Shown here: positions 33,957 through 43,546 of the stretch, piece after piece
Numbering within the stretch: position 1 is the first letter of the stretch
How the letters are laid out: every line of letters starts with the position of its first letter
Origin: Streptomyces zingiberis
Lineage (GTDB): Bacteria > Actinomycetota > Actinomycetes > Streptomycetales > Streptomycetaceae
Assembly (NCBI RefSeq): GCF_012034935.1
Contig: NZ_JAATEN010000011.1
Span: 124,001 to 188,000, forward strand
DNA length: 64,000 nt
Direction: 5' to 3'
Program-made: the position numbers and the translations under genes
Notes under the pieces: model-generated
The model's database searches: none
What the model was told of the DNA's origin: nothing
What the model saw: the letters and a program-made list of their open reading frames with translations, nothing else

Positions 33957-34730
33957 TCACCAGCAGACGTAACCGCCGTCCACGATCAGGTCGGACCCCG
34001 TCACGAAGGACGCGGCGTCGGAGGCGAGGAAGACCGCGGGGCCCACCATCTCTTCCACCTCGGCGATCCGGCCCAGCGGGGTGTCGTCCGCGTACGCCTG
34101 GAGACGGCCGGCCACCTCGGGCCGCTTGTTCATCGGCGTCAGCGTGTAACCCGGGCTGATCGAGTTGACCCGGACGCCGCGGTCGGCCCACTCGGTGGCC
34201 AGGCTCCTGGTGAGGTGCGTGACCCCGGCCTTGGAGGCGTTGTAGTGGGCCTGGAGCAAGCCGCGGTTGGCGATGGTGCCGGACATGGATGAGATGTTGA
34301 CGACCGACCCGCCACCGTGGGCGAGCATCACGCGGGCCTCGGCCTGGGCACTGAGGAAGACACCGGTGAGGTTGATGTCGACGACCCGGCGGAAGTCCTC
34401 CGCGGACATGTCCTCGGCGGCCGTGGCACCGGCCACCCCGGCGCAGTTGACCGCGGTACGGATCGGGCCGATCGCTTCCACGGCGGTGCGGACGGCCTCG
34501 GCCAGGGAGTGCGCGGAGGTGACGTCTCCCGTGATGGCGATGCTCCTGCCGCCCGCCGCGCCGATCAGGCCGGCGGTGGTCCGCGCGGCCTCGGCGTCCC
34601 GGTCGAAGCAGGCGACGGCGGCGCCGCAGGCGGCGAAGCCCAGGGCGACGGACCGGCCGATGCCGCTGCCCGCCCCGGTGATGAACGCGGGCTTGCCGGT
34701 GAGGGAGAACGCCTCCGGGGTGAAGGTCAT
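33957..34730 (-). CDS. short-chain dehydrogenase/reductase (polyol or sugar type)
   Basis: 257 residues. Cofactor loop TGAGSGIG, then NCAGVAG, catalytic Ser in NISSMSG, YNASK, and a C-terminal GSDLIVDGGYVCW, a classical SDR. Asp in FDRDAEA after strand 2 suggests NAD(H) preference. The ATG is at 34730. It is the last gene of the transketolase-kinase unit, 217 bp after the kinase. It probably interconverts a polyol and a ketose in this pathway; the exact substrate is unknown. Confidence 0.87.
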   Translation of the reverse strand: MTFTPEAFSLTGKPAFITGAGSGIGRSVALGFAACGAAVACFDRDAEAARTTAGLIGAAGGRSIAITGDVTSAHSLAEAVRTAVEAIGPIRTAVNCAGVAGATAAEDMSAEDFRRVVDINLTGVFLSAQAEARVMLAHGGGSVVNISSMSGTIANRGLLQAHYNASKAGVTHLTRSLATEWADRGVRVNSISPGYTLTPMNKRPEVAGRLQAYADDTPLGRIAEVEEMVGPAVFLASDAASFVTGSDLIVDGGYVCW

Positions 34731-34947
34731 GGTGCGGCTCTTTCCACGAGTACGGCTGGATCGGCGGGTTCTGCCGGAACGGCTGAGGGGTCCGGTGCGG
34801 CGGGTACGGCCGGTCGGGCTCCCCGGGGGCGCCACGCGTGCGCGGGGGTGAGACCCGGCCGGCGGGAGACGGGCGGCCGGGAGGGCGGGCGCCCGCCGAC
34901 GGGTGCCGGGGCGGCGAGTGCGGGCCGGGGGCCCGTACCGGCCGGTG

Positions 34948-36456
34948 TCATGCCGGTTTTCCGCGCGCGCAGGCGACCGCGTCGCGCCAGCCGGCCATGC
35001 GGCGGTCGCGCGGGGCGTCGTCCCCGGACGCGGTGAAGCGGGTGCCGCGGGGAGTGAGCGCGGGCAGGTCGGCGTCGTTCCAGAGGCCGAGCGCGGTGCC
35101 CGCCAGATGGGCGGCGCCCAGGGCGGACACCTCCGGCCGCCCGGACCGGCGCACGGGCCTGCCGATCAGCTCGGCCTGGAGCGCCATGAGGCGGTCGTTG
35201 CCCGTCGGGCCGCCGTCCGCGCGCAGTTCGCCGACCGGGCCGCCGAGGACGGTGTCGAAGCGGGAGAGGGTGTCGGCCACCTGGTAGGCCATCGACTCGA
35301 CCGCGGCCCGTGCCACTTCGGCGGGCCCGGTGTCGAAGTCCATGCCGACCAGCAGCGCGCGGGCGCCGCGGTCCCAGTACGGGGCGCCCAGCCCGGAGAA
35401 CGCCGGGACCAGGTACACCTCGGCGTCCTCCCGCGCGCCGGCCGCCAGGGCCGCGATGCCGGCCGGGTCGGTGCCGAGCAGCTGGGCGGCCCAGTGGATC
35501 GCGGTGCCGGCGGAGGCGATGTTCGCCTCCAGGGCACGGGCGGCGCCGGTGTCCCGGGTACGCCGCCACGCCAGGGTGGCGGCGATCCCCCCGGCGGGCC
35601 GGCGGCCGTCCGGGTTGAGGACCATGAGCGAGGCGCCGGTGCCGTAGGTGGCCTTGACCGTGCCGGGGCGCCCGTGGCTCTGCGCGAAGAGCGCGGCGTG
35701 GGAGTCGCCGAGCACCGCCGCGATGGGCAGCCCGTCCGCGAGCCCGGGGACGTCCCTGGTGTGCCCCAGTTCCTCACCGGCGCCGTCCGAGGCGGCGATG
35801 CGGGGGAGCGCCGCGCGGGGGATGCGGAACAGGTCGAGCAGTTCGGGGTCCCACCCGGCGTCGTCCAGCCGCACGAGCTGGGTGCGGGAGGCACAGCCGG
35901 TCTCGGTGGCGTCGGTGAGGCCACCGGTGAGCCGGTGCAGCAGCCAGGCGTCGACGGTGCCGACGCGGAGGCGGCCGGTGGTGGCGAGCTCGCGCCGCGG
36001 GTCGACCCGGTCCAGCAGCCACTCGGCCTTGGTCGCGGAGAACATCGGGTCGACCGGCAGACCGGTACGGTCACTGATCAGCTCGGCCTCGGCCGATGCG
36101 GCCAGCCCGGCGCACCGCTCGGCGGTACGCCGGTCCTGCCAGCTCACGAGTGGTGACAGGGCGGCGCCGGTGTCGCGGTCCCAGACCAGGACGGCCTCGC
36201 GCTGGACGCTCAGTCCCAGCCCGGTCACGCGCGTGCCCGTGGCGGCGGCCCGTGCGGCCAGTTCCCCGGCCACGGCGGTGACGCCGCGCCAGAGGACCGC
36301 CGGATCCTGCTCCACCCAGCCGGGGGCGGGATACTGCTGCGTCAGCGGGCGGTGCGCGGTGGCGGAGACCCGTCCGTCCTCCGTGACGAGAAGGCCCTTG
36401 GTGCCGCTGGTGCCCTGGTCGAGAGCGAGGACGGCGCCCCGGCCCGCGGTACTCAC
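34948..36456 (-). CDS. FGGY family carbohydrate kinase
   Basis: 502 residues, full length. The ATP-binding motif is VLALDQGTSGTKGLLV, then WVEQDP, KATYGTGASLMVLN and ELRADGGPTGNDRLMALQAELIG, the FGGY signatures. The sequence looks nearest to glycerol/ketose kinases of uncertain specificity. It overlaps the transketolase C-subunit gene (ATGA), so the two are translated together. Phosphorylation of the ketose made by a dehydrogenase, before transketolase cleavage, is the logical role. Confidence 0.9.
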   Translation of the reverse strand: MSTAGRGAVLALDQGTSGTKGLLVTEDGRVSATAHRPLTQQYPAPGWVEQDPAVLWRGVTAVAGELAARAAATGTRVTGLGLSVQREAVLVWDRDTGAALSPLVSWQDRRTAERCAGLAASAEAELISDRTGLPVDPMFSATKAEWLLDRVDPRRELATTGRLRVGTVDAWLLHRLTGGLTDATETGCASRTQLVRLDDAGWDPELLDLFRIPRAALPRIAASDGAGEELGHTRDVPGLADGLPIAAVLGDSHAALFAQSHGRPGTVKATYGTGASLMVLNPDGRRPAGGIAATLAWRRTRDTGAARALEANIASAGTAIHWAAQLLGTDPAGIAALAAGAREDAEVYLVPAFSGLGAPYWDRGARALLVGMDFDTGPAEVARAAVESMAYQVADTLSRFDTVLGGPVGELRADGGPTGNDRLMALQAELIGRPVRRSGRPEVSALGAAHLAGTALGLWNDADLPALTPRGTRFTASGDDAPRDRRMAGWRDAVACARGKPA

Positions 36457-37412
36457 GCGGCCGCTCCCCGCCCCGCGCCGGCCAGTTCCCGGGCGGCGCG
36501 GACGACCGCTCCCGCGTCGATGCCGAAGTACTCCGAGAGGAAGGCGGGACTGCCGGTCGGGGTGAACTCGTCGCGCACGCCGAGGAGTCTCATCGGGACG
36601 GGGTTGCGGACGGCGAGGAACTCCGCGACGGCGCTGCCGAGTCCGCCGTGGACGTTGGCCTCCTCGACGGTGACGATGCCGCCGGTCCCGGCGGCCGCGA
36701 GCAGCGCCTCCTCATCCAGCGGTTTGACGGTGGAGAAGTTGAGCACGCGCGCCTCGACGCCCTCGGCGGCCAGCTCTCCGGCGGCGGCCAGCACGGTGGA
36801 GACGGTCGTGCCCACGCCGATCAGCGTGACGTCGCCGCCCTCGCGGAGCAGCGCGGCGCGGCCGGCCTCGAAGGGGACGTGCGGCGTCAGGTCCGGCACC
36901 TTGGTGCGGCCGATGCGCAGATAGACGGGGCCCTCGTAGCGGTGGGCCCAGCGCAGCGCCTCACGGGTCTCCGCCGGGTCGGCCGGCGCCAGGACGACCA
37001 TCTCGGGCAGGGTGCGCACCCAGGCGAAGTCCTCCACACCGTGGTGGGTCGGGCCGAGCTGGCCGTAGGCGAACCCCGGGCTCATGGCGCAGAGCTTGAC
37101 ATTGGTGCGCGAATAGGCGACATCCGCCTTGATCTGTTCGAGGGCGCGGCCGGTGAGGAAGGGAGCCGCCGCGCAGACGAACGGGATGCGGCCGCCGTTC
37201 GCCAGGCCCGCGCCGGCGCCGACCATGAGCTGCTCGGCGATGCCGACGTTGACCAGCCGGTCCGGGAAGCGCCGCTGGAACTCCCCCAGGTTGGAGGAGC
37301 CGACGGAGTCGTTGCACACGGCCACGGTGCGTGGGTCGCCCTCCGCGAGCTCGATCAGCGTCTCGGCGAAGGTCTTGCGGCAGTCGTGCAGTGCGGCTGC
37401 GGTGGTGCTCAT
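36453..37412 (-). CDS. transketolase, C-terminal subunit
   Basis: 319 residues. It carries the pyrimidine-binding and C-terminal transketolase domains: VNVGIAEQLMVGAGAGLANGG (catalytic Glu), THHGVEDFAWVRTLPEM, VTVEEANVHGGLGSAVAEFL. It needs the separately encoded N-terminal subunit to bind thiamine diphosphate. It overlaps both neighbours by four bases. Split transketolases in catabolic loci usually act on unusual ketose phosphates rather than in the pentose phosphate cycle. Confidence 0.92.
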   Translation of the reverse strand: MSTTAAALHDCRKTFAETLIELAEGDPRTVAVCNDSVGSSNLGEFQRRFPDRLVNVGIAEQLMVGAGAGLANGGRIPFVCAAAPFLTGRALEQIKADVAYSRTNVKLCAMSPGFAYGQLGPTHHGVEDFAWVRTLPEMVVLAPADPAETREALRWAHRYEGPVYLRIGRTKVPDLTPHVPFEAGRAALLREGGDVTLIGVGTTVSTVLAAAGELAAEGVEARVLNFSTVKPLDEEALLAAAGTGGIVTVEEANVHGGLGSAVAEFLAVRNPVPMRLLGVRDEFTPTGSPAFLSEYFGIDAGAVVRAARELAGAGRGAAA

Positions 37413-38302
37413 CGGGAGGTCAGCTCCTTGAAGGCGGCGGCGGTCTGGTCCGCGGTGGGCACCTTGTGGTGCCACTCGACGCGGTCCTCGATGAAGGAGA
37501 CGCCCTTGCCCTTGACGGTGTCGGCGATCAGGCACAGCGGGCGTTCGTCGACGGCCCGCTCCCCGTTCAAGGCCTGGTGGAGCGCCTCGTGGTCATGGCC
37601 GTCGAGGGTGCGGACCTCGAAGCCGAAGGAGGCCCACCTGGCGTCGAGCGGGTCCAGGCCCGAGGTGTCCTCGGTGGCGGCGCCCTGCTGGAAACGGTTG
37701 CGGTCGACGATCACGGTCAGCCGGCCGAGGCGCTGCTGGGCCGCGCTCATCGCCGCCTCCCAGTTGCTGCCTTCCTGGAGTTCACCGTCGCCGGTGAGGA
37801 CGTAGGTGCGCCGGCCGGAGCCGTCGAGCCGGGCGGCGACCGCCATCCCCACGGCGACCGGGAAGCCGTGGCCCAGCGGGCCGGTGCTGGTCTCCACTCC
37901 GGGGACCTTGCGGCGATTGGGGTGGCCGTTGAGCGGCGACAGCGGCTCCAGGAACGTGGCAAGTTCCGCCTGGGGGAAGAAGCCCGCGTGTGCCAGGGCC
38001 GCGTACAGGATGCCCGCGGCGTGCCCTTTGCTGAGGACGAACCGGTCGCGCTCGGCCCACTCCGGCTCCTCGGGCCGGATGTCGAGGACTCCGAAGTACA
38101 GCACGGTGACGATGTCGGCGGCGGAGTAGTCGCCGCCGATGTGCCCCTGACCGGCGCGACTGATCATCTCCAGGTCGCTGCGGCGGATCGCGTAGGCCAG
38201 CTCCCTCAGCCGCGCGGCGCGTTCGGCCGGGGGAGCCTCGCGCAGCTCTCGCCTGATGGCGGCGAGCCGCGCCGTGGCGCCGGGGACTGGTGCGAGAGCC
38301 AT
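37409..38302 (-). CDS. transketolase, N-terminal subunit
   Basis: 297 residues. The thiamine-diphosphate/Mg domain has GQGHIGGDYSAADIVTVLY, LSKGHAAGILYAAL, GPLGHGFPVAVGMAVAARL and TGDGELQEGSNWEA with NRFQ. It is the first gene of the kinase-transketolase unit. ATG 38302 was chosen because a candidate operator lies immediately upstream (38305-38323); an in-frame ATG at 38338 would put that operator inside the coding region. Neither start has a strong ribosome-binding site. Confidence 0.9.
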   Translation of the reverse strand: MALAPVPGATARLAAIRRELREAPPAERAARLRELAYAIRRSDLEMISRAGQGHIGGDYSAADIVTVLYFGVLDIRPEEPEWAERDRFVLSKGHAAGILYAALAHAGFFPQAELATFLEPLSPLNGHPNRRKVPGVETSTGPLGHGFPVAVGMAVAARLDGSGRRTYVLTGDGELQEGSNWEAAMSAAQQRLGRLTVIVDRNRFQQGAATEDTSGLDPLDARWASFGFEVRTLDGHDHEALHQALNGERAVDERPLCLIADTVKGKGVSFIEDRVEWHHKVPTADQTAAAFKELTSR

Positions 38303-38304
38303 GA

Positions 38305-38341
38305 GTGAATATCCATTCGAGTCTGCGTTGCGATTCATTTG
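38305..38341. promoter_or_regulatory. candidate SorC-family operator, site 2
   Basis: GTGAATATCCATTCGAGTC (38305-38323) has GAAT/ATTC arms and aligns with the sites at 32605 and 43547. A second motif, CGATTCATTTG (38331-38341), matches CGATTCATTCG near site 3. Confidence 0.6.
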
Positions 38342-38603
38342 AAGTGAAGCCCGCGAACCCCGGCGCGTCAAGTGGGACGGGCCACCGCGTGGACCGCGCA
38401 CCGAGGTTCGGGGCCGCGGGGGGCGCGGGACACCCGTGCCGCGGAGCGGCACGCCCGGGCACGCGCCGGCGTCGCCCGGAGCTCCGCCGCCGGTGCCGGC
38501 CGGGGCCCCGCCACGGCGGCGCCGGCGGTCGCCACCGCGCCCCGACGGATCCGGGCCCGGCGGGGCGGCACCGAGCCCGGCCCCGCACGGTGCCGGACGC
38601 CCC

Positions 38604-38679
38604 GGGCGCATGCACCGCCGGCCCGCACCGGCCCGCACCGGCCCGGGAGGACCGGTGCCGGCGGACGGTGCATGCGCCC
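38604..38679 (-). terminator. terminator of the ABC transporter operon
   Basis: An inverted repeat with 19-bp arms (GGGCGCATGCACCGCCGGC at 38604-38622 and its complement at 38657-38679, with a 4-nt bulge) lies just downstream of the ATPase gene. Direct repeats of cggcccgcac lie in the loop. The rest of 38324-38738 shows no gene. Confidence 0.6.
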
Positions 38680-38738
38680 GCCGACTCCGCCGGTCACCGG
38701 TCACCGGTCGGGGACGGCCCCGGAGACGGCGGAGGGGG

Positions 38739-40244
38739 TCACGCCGTGGCGAGACGCATGACGGTGGAGTTCGTCGCCTCCCCGGCCGGCAGGATGCCCT
38801 GCTGCCGTCCCCGGCTGAGGACCAGCACGCGGTGGGAGAGGCCCAGCACCTCGTCGAGGTCGGAGCTGACCACCACGACCGCCATGCCCGACCGCGCCAG
38901 GCCCGCGATCACCTCGTAGATGGCGGCCCGGGCGCCGACGTCGATGCCGCGGGTCGGCTCGTCGAGGATGATGACCTTGGGCCCCAGCTCCAGCCACTTG
39001 GCGATGACGACCTTCTGCTGGTTGCCGCCGGACAGCGTCCGCACCGGCTGCGTGGCCCGCCCCTTGACGGTCATCGTCCGTATCGCGCCGGCGGCGACCT
39101 CTCCGACGCGCCGCGGAGTCAGCCAGCCCCGCCGGGCGACCCGGCCGAGGCTGGGCAGGACCACGTTGTCCGCGATCGTCAGGTCGAGCACGGCGCCCTG
39201 GCCCTTGCGGTCCTCCGGTACGAGCGCCACGCCCGCCTCGATGGCGTCGCGGGGCCCGCGCAGGCGCAGCACCGTCCCGTCGACGGCGACCGTTCCCTCC
39301 GTCACCGGGTCGACCCCGGCGATGGCCCGGACGAGTTCCGTGCGCCCGGCGCCGACGATCCCGGCCACGCCGAACACCTCGCCCGCGCGCACGCCGAAGG
39401 AGACGTCCCGGAAGGCGGCGCCGGAGAGCCCCGCCACCCGCAGCACCTCGCGTTCCTCCGGCACTCCCGTGCCGGGGAAGATACGTTCCACGCTGCGCCC
39501 CACCATCTCCTCGACCAGTTGCCCGACGGGCACCTGGGCGGTCGCGTGGGTGGCGACGCGCTGCCCGTCCCGCATCACCACGACCCGGTCGCAGATACGG
39601 GCGATCTCCTCCAGGCGGTGGCTGACGTAGATGAAGGACACCCCTTCCCGGCGCAGTGCGTCGATTCGCTCGAAGAGGTGATCGGTCTCCTCACCCCCCA
39701 GGGCGGCCGTCGGCTCGTCGAGGATGAGCAGCTTCGCGTCGAGTGTGAGGGCCTTGGCGATCTCGACCTGCTGCTGTTCCGCCACGCGCAGGCTTCCCGC
39801 GAGCCGGGTCGGGGAGATGTCCAGCCCGAGGCGGCGCAGCTGCTCGCGCGCGCGGCGGTTCATCTCCGCCCGGTCGACGCGCCCACCGCGGGTGAGGAGG
39901 CGGCCGAGGAAGACGTTCTCGGCCACCGGCAGGTCCGGCAGCAGCCGCATCTCCTGGTGGATGAGGCCGATGCCGTGGGTGATGGCCTCCCCGGGCGACT
40001 TCGGCTCGTAGGGCCGGCCCTGCCAGGTCATGTGACCGGTGTCGGAGCCGAAGGTGCCGGCGATGATGTTGGCCAGGGTGGACTTCCCGGCGCCGTTCTC
40101 GCCGAGCAGGGCCACCACCTCGCCGGGGCGGATGTCGAGGTCGATCCGGTCGAGGGCCCGGGTCGGGCCGAAACGCTTGGACACGTCCCGGACGATCAGG
40201 CCCTGGTGCGTCCCGTCCCTCGTGGCGTGGCTGAGGTTCGTCAT
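38739..40244 (-). CDS. sugar ABC transporter ATP-binding protein (RbsA type)
   Basis: 501 residues with two ABC domains. The first has Walker A GENGAGKST, the signature LRVAEQQQVEIAKAL and LLILDEPTAAL. In the second, Walker A is degenerate (GIVGAGRTE), as normal for RbsA/XylG, with LSGGNQQKVVIAKWLEL and ILDEPTRGIDVGA. It energises import with the permease and the binding lipoprotein encoded just upstream (21-bp gap). Confidence 0.94.
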   Translation of the reverse strand: MTNLSHATRDGTHQGLIVRDVSKRFGPTRALDRIDLDIRPGEVVALLGENGAGKSTLANIIAGTFGSDTGHMTWQGRPYEPKSPGEAITHGIGLIHQEMRLLPDLPVAENVFLGRLLTRGGRVDRAEMNRRAREQLRRLGLDISPTRLAGSLRVAEQQQVEIAKALTLDAKLLILDEPTAALGGEETDHLFERIDALRREGVSFIYVSHRLEEIARICDRVVVMRDGQRVATHATAQVPVGQLVEEMVGRSVERIFPGTGVPEEREVLRVAGLSGAAFRDVSFGVRAGEVFGVAGIVGAGRTELVRAIAGVDPVTEGTVAVDGTVLRLRGPRDAIEAGVALVPEDRKGQGAVLDLTIADNVVLPSLGRVARRGWLTPRRVGEVAAGAIRTMTVKGRATQPVRTLSGGNQQKVVIAKWLELGPKVIILDEPTRGIDVGARAAIYEVIAGLARSGMAVVVVSSDLDEVLGLSHRVLVLSRGRQQGILPAGEATNSTVMRLATA

Positions 40245-40265
40245 GGTGACGTCGCTCCCCGGGGC

Positions 40266-41237
40266 TCAGGGGTGGTTCTTGATGTACTGGTCGGCCTTCG
40301 CCGTGTCGTTCTTGGTCAGCAGGAACGCGGGCTGGAGCTGGGTGGCGGGGACCTTCTTGCCGTTGATGACGTCCAGCGCGGTGGTGACCGACAGCCGCCC
40401 CATCTTCTGGGTCTGCTGGACCATGGTGGCGTCGATGGTGCCGTTGCGGACGGCCTTGATACCCGCGAAGTCACCGTCGAAGCCGAGGATCAGGCGCTTC
40501 TTGTGGTCGACGCTCTTGACCGCCTGCGCGGCGCCCAGCGCCATCGCGTCGGCCTGGCCCCAGAAGATGTCGATGCCCGGGTGGGCCTGGAGCATGTCCT
40601 GGGCCACGGAGTACGCCTTGTCCTGGGCCCAGTCGGCGGACTGCTGGGAGACGACCTTGACACCGGGCGCCCCGGCGAGTGCCTGGCCGAAGCCCTTCTG
40701 CCGGTCGACCTGCGGCGTGGTGCCGAGCTGACCCTGAAGGACGGCGAGCTGCCCCTTGCCGTCCTTCTGCTCGATCGCCCACTCGCCGAGCGTCTTGGCC
40801 GCCGCGACGCTGTCGGTGGCGATGAAGGACTTGCCCGGCGCGTCCGACGGGTTGCGGTCGACGGTGATGACGGGAATGTTCGCGCGGGCGGCCGCCTTCA
40901 CCGGCACACCCGCGGCCGTGGCGCCCGCGGGGATGTAGATGATCGCGCTGACCTGGCGGCTGATGAAGTCCTGGATCTGGTTGACCTGGGTGGCGGCGTC
41001 ACCGCGGGCGTCGGCGACGACGACCTTGACGCCCTGCTTCTTGCCTTCGGCCTCGACGGACTTCTTGATCTGGTTGAAGAAGTCGGCTTGCAGGTTGGCG
41101 ACCGAGAGGCCGATCGTCACCGGCTTGCCGTCGGCGGTGGTGGTGCCTGCGGTCTCACCGCCGCAGGCGGTGGCGCCGAGCGCAAGGGTGAGCACGGCCA
41201 CGGCAGCGGTGGCCATTCTGCGGAACGGGGACTTCAT
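40266..41237 (-). CDS. sugar-binding lipoprotein of the ABC importer
   Basis: 323 residues. A lipobox (LALGATACGG) puts the lipidated Cys at about 25. The mature protein is a type I periplasmic-binding fold of the ribose/xylose group (VTIGLSVANLQADFFNQIKKS, IPVITVDRNPSD, LILGFDGDFAGIKAV). DxN/DR in TVDRNP matches the ligand-contact pattern of ribose-type proteins. Ligand unknown. It lies between the permease (231-bp gap) and the ATPase. Confidence 0.93.
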   Translation of the reverse strand: MKSPFRRMATAAVAVLTLALGATACGGETAGTTTADGKPVTIGLSVANLQADFFNQIKKSVEAEGKKQGVKVVVADARGDAATQVNQIQDFISRQVSAIIYIPAGATAAGVPVKAAARANIPVITVDRNPSDAPGKSFIATDSVAAAKTLGEWAIEQKDGKGQLAVLQGQLGTTPQVDRQKGFGQALAGAPGVKVVSQQSADWAQDKAYSVAQDMLQAHPGIDIFWGQADAMALGAAQAVKSVDHKKRLILGFDGDFAGIKAVRNGTIDATMVQQTQKMGRLSVTTALDVINGKKVPATQLQPAFLLTKNDTAKADQYIKNHP

Positions 41238-41468
41238 GACGGTGGTACTCCTTCGGGAAGCGGGTCCGGCTGCTCGGGGAGGGCGCCGGACCGGTGGCCA
41301 GAGGCAGGGGGAACTCGTGGGGTCGGGCGGGGCGGCCGAGGAGGGACCGCGTGAGGAGGGGAGGGGAGACCCGGTGGCGGGGGGAGCGCGCGGGGTGGGG
41401 GAGAGGGGAGCCGCGCAGGGGCGGGGCGGTGGCGCCGGGGGCCGGCCCCGGTTGATCCGGGCGGTCGG

Positions 41469-42482
41469 TCAGCGCGGGTCGCGCCGGCGCAGGGCGTCGA
41501 CCATGACGGCGAGGGCGATCACCACGCCGATGACGATCTGCTGGACGAACGGGGAGACACCGAGCAGGTTGAGCCCGTTGTGCAGGACCCCGATGATCAG
41601 GACGCCGAACAGGGTTCCGGTCACCGAGCCGACGCCGCCGCTCAGGCTCGCGCCGCCGATCACCACGGCGGCGATCGCGTCGAGTTCGTAGCCCGTGCCG
41701 GCGCTCGGCTGTGAGGAGTCCAGGCGCATCGCGAGGAAGACACCGGCCAGGCCGACCAGAACGCCGGTCACGGTGTAGACGAGGACCGTCCGCTTCCGCA
41801 CGCTGATGCCGGCGAGCCTGGCGACCTCCGCGCTGCCGCCGATGGCGTACAGCTCACGCCCGCCCGTCCGGTAGCGCATGTACGCCCACCCCGCCGCGTA
41901 CAGCACGACGAGCACAAAGGTGACCACGGTGAAGACACCGAGGTAACGGGTGGTGGAGAGGTTGTCGAACCACTCCGGGTACCCGACGATCTGCTGGCCG
42001 TCGGTGATGACGTTGGCCAGGCCGCGGGCGATCGACATCATCGCCAGGGTGGCGATGAAGGGGGGAAGTCTGGTGAAGGTGACGCCCAGTCCGTTGGCCA
42101 GCCCGCAGATTCCGGCCACGACGATCGCGGCGAGAGCGCTCGGCAGCAGTGGCCAGCCCTGGTCGTGGGAGAGCCATCCGAGCACCATGGTCGCCAGCGC
42201 CAGGACGGCGCCGACCGAGAGGTCGATGCCGCCCGTGATGATCACGGCGGTCATGCCCAGGGCGAGCAGACCGAGGATCACGGCCTGGTCGACGATGTTG
42301 AGCAGGTTGTTCTGGGTCAGGAAATACGGTGTCACGACGGAGAAGACCACGCACATGGCGAGAAGCCCGAGCGCGGGACCGCGGGATCCGGTGAGCAGGC
42401 CCGTCGCCCAGGCGGGCGCCTTCGGCCGGCGTCCGGCCGGCTGGGCGTCCACGGGCTTCGCCGCGCTGCTGGTCGTGCTCAT
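41469..42482 (-). CDS. sugar ABC transporter permease (RbsC type)
   Basis: 337 residues with eight to ten hydrophobic segments. Family landmarks are GMTAVIITGGIDLSVGAVLAL, GLANGLGVTFTRLPPFIATLAMM and AVVIGGASLSGGVGSVTGT. ATG 42482 follows GGAGA at good distance; an in-frame upstream extension was not used. It probably works as a homodimer with the neighbouring ATPase and binding protein. The 231 bp after it contain nothing recognised. Confidence 0.93.
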   Translation of the reverse strand: MSTTSSAAKPVDAQPAGRRPKAPAWATGLLTGSRGPALGLLAMCVVFSVVTPYFLTQNNLLNIVDQAVILGLLALGMTAVIITGGIDLSVGAVLALATMVLGWLSHDQGWPLLPSALAAIVVAGICGLANGLGVTFTRLPPFIATLAMMSIARGLANVITDGQQIVGYPEWFDNLSTTRYLGVFTVVTFVLVVLYAAGWAYMRYRTGGRELYAIGGSAEVARLAGISVRKRTVLVYTVTGVLVGLAGVFLAMRLDSSQPSAGTGYELDAIAAVVIGGASLSGGVGSVTGTLFGVLIIGVLHNGLNLLGVSPFVQQIVIGVVIALAVMVDALRRRDPR

Positions 42483-42585
42483 GAGGGTCTCCGAAGAGTG
42501 AAAGGGTGCAATCCAGATCGGGAGGTGGCGGCGTGGACCGTGGCCGGCCACCGGGGCTGTGGGCCGTGGTGACCCGCGCGAGGGG

Positions 42586-43416
42586 CTAGTTCATGAACAT
42601 CCCCCCGTCGACGTTGATCGTCTGGCCGGTGATGTACGCGGCTTCCTCGGAGGCGAGGAAGAGCACGAGACCGGCCACGTCGTCGGCGGTGCCGGCCCGG
42701 CCCAGCGGGATGCCGGCGACCCACTCGGCCATGAGCTCGCCCGGCTCGTAACCGCCGAGCAGCCGGCCCCAGGCGCGGTCGTTGTAGTCCCACATGTCGC
42801 TGCCGACGATGCCGGGGGAGTAGGCGTTGACGGTGATCCGGTCCTTCGCCAGTTCCTTCGCCAGGCTCTGGGTGAGTCCCACGACCCCGAACTTGCTGGC
42901 CGCGTAGTGCGGGGTGTAGATGAATCCCTGGCGGGCCTGGCCGGAGGCGGCGTTGAGGATGCGCCCGCCGCGGCCGTGTCCGCGCATGCTCGCGGCAGCG
43001 GCCCGTGCGCAGAGGAAGGTGCCGGTGGTGTTGACGGCGAGGACCCGCTGCCAGTCGGCGAGGCTCAGTTCCTCCACCGGGCTGATGGTGATCACGCCGG
43101 CGTTGTTCACGAGGACGTCCACGCCGTCCCCGGCCCGGTCGGCGAGGCCGAAGGCGCGGTCCACGTCCTCCTCGGAGGTGATGTCCGCGCGGACGCCGAG
43201 CGCGCTGCCCTGCGGGTACCGGGCGGCGACCTGCTCGGCCGCCTCCTCGACCGCCGCGGACAGATCGAGCATCACGACGTTCGCGCCCTCATGTGCGAAT
43301 CGCGCGGCCAGCCCGAGCCCGATGCCCTGGGCGGCCCCGGTGACGACGACGCTCCTGCCGTCGAACCGGCGCTGTTCCCGGAACCGTGCGGTACCGGCTG
43401 AATCAGTGGTGACCAT
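42586..43416 (-). CDS. short-chain dehydrogenase/reductase, first gene of the transporter operon
   Basis: 276 residues: TGAAQGIGLGLAARF cofactor loop, VNNAGVI, YAASKFGVVGLTQSLAKEL, and ITGQTINVDGGMFMN. MLDLSAAVEE after strand 2 indicates NAD(H). ATG at 43416. It leads the operon SDR-permease-binding protein-ATPase, so it probably oxidises the imported sugar or polyol. It is only distantly similar to the other SDR of the locus. Confidence 0.88.
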   Translation of the reverse strand: MVTTDSAGTARFREQRRFDGRSVVVTGAAQGIGLGLAARFAHEGANVVMLDLSAAVEEAAEQVAARYPQGSALGVRADITSEEDVDRAFGLADRAGDGVDVLVNNAGVITISPVEELSLADWQRVLAVNTTGTFLCARAAAASMRGHGRGGRILNAASGQARQGFIYTPHYAASKFGVVGLTQSLAKELAKDRITVNAYSPGIVGSDMWDYNDRAWGRLLGGYEPGELMAEWVAGIPLGRAGTADDVAGLVLFLASEEAAYITGQTINVDGGMFMN

Positions 43417-43546
43417 GTGGATCGTCCTCGATGGCTGGACCGTGGATCCCGCATCCGACGGGGTCTCACGCCCACGGCCGGGAGGCGCGACGGGCGGGAG
43501 GGGCGGGAACGGGTGGGCTGCCGGCGGTGGACGACGCCGAGCGGCC

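Noticed and set aside
38436-41354. Plus-strand open frame of 972 codons across the transporter genes
   Set aside because: Mirror image of the ABC ATPase and binding-protein genes, which have complete motifs on the minus strand.
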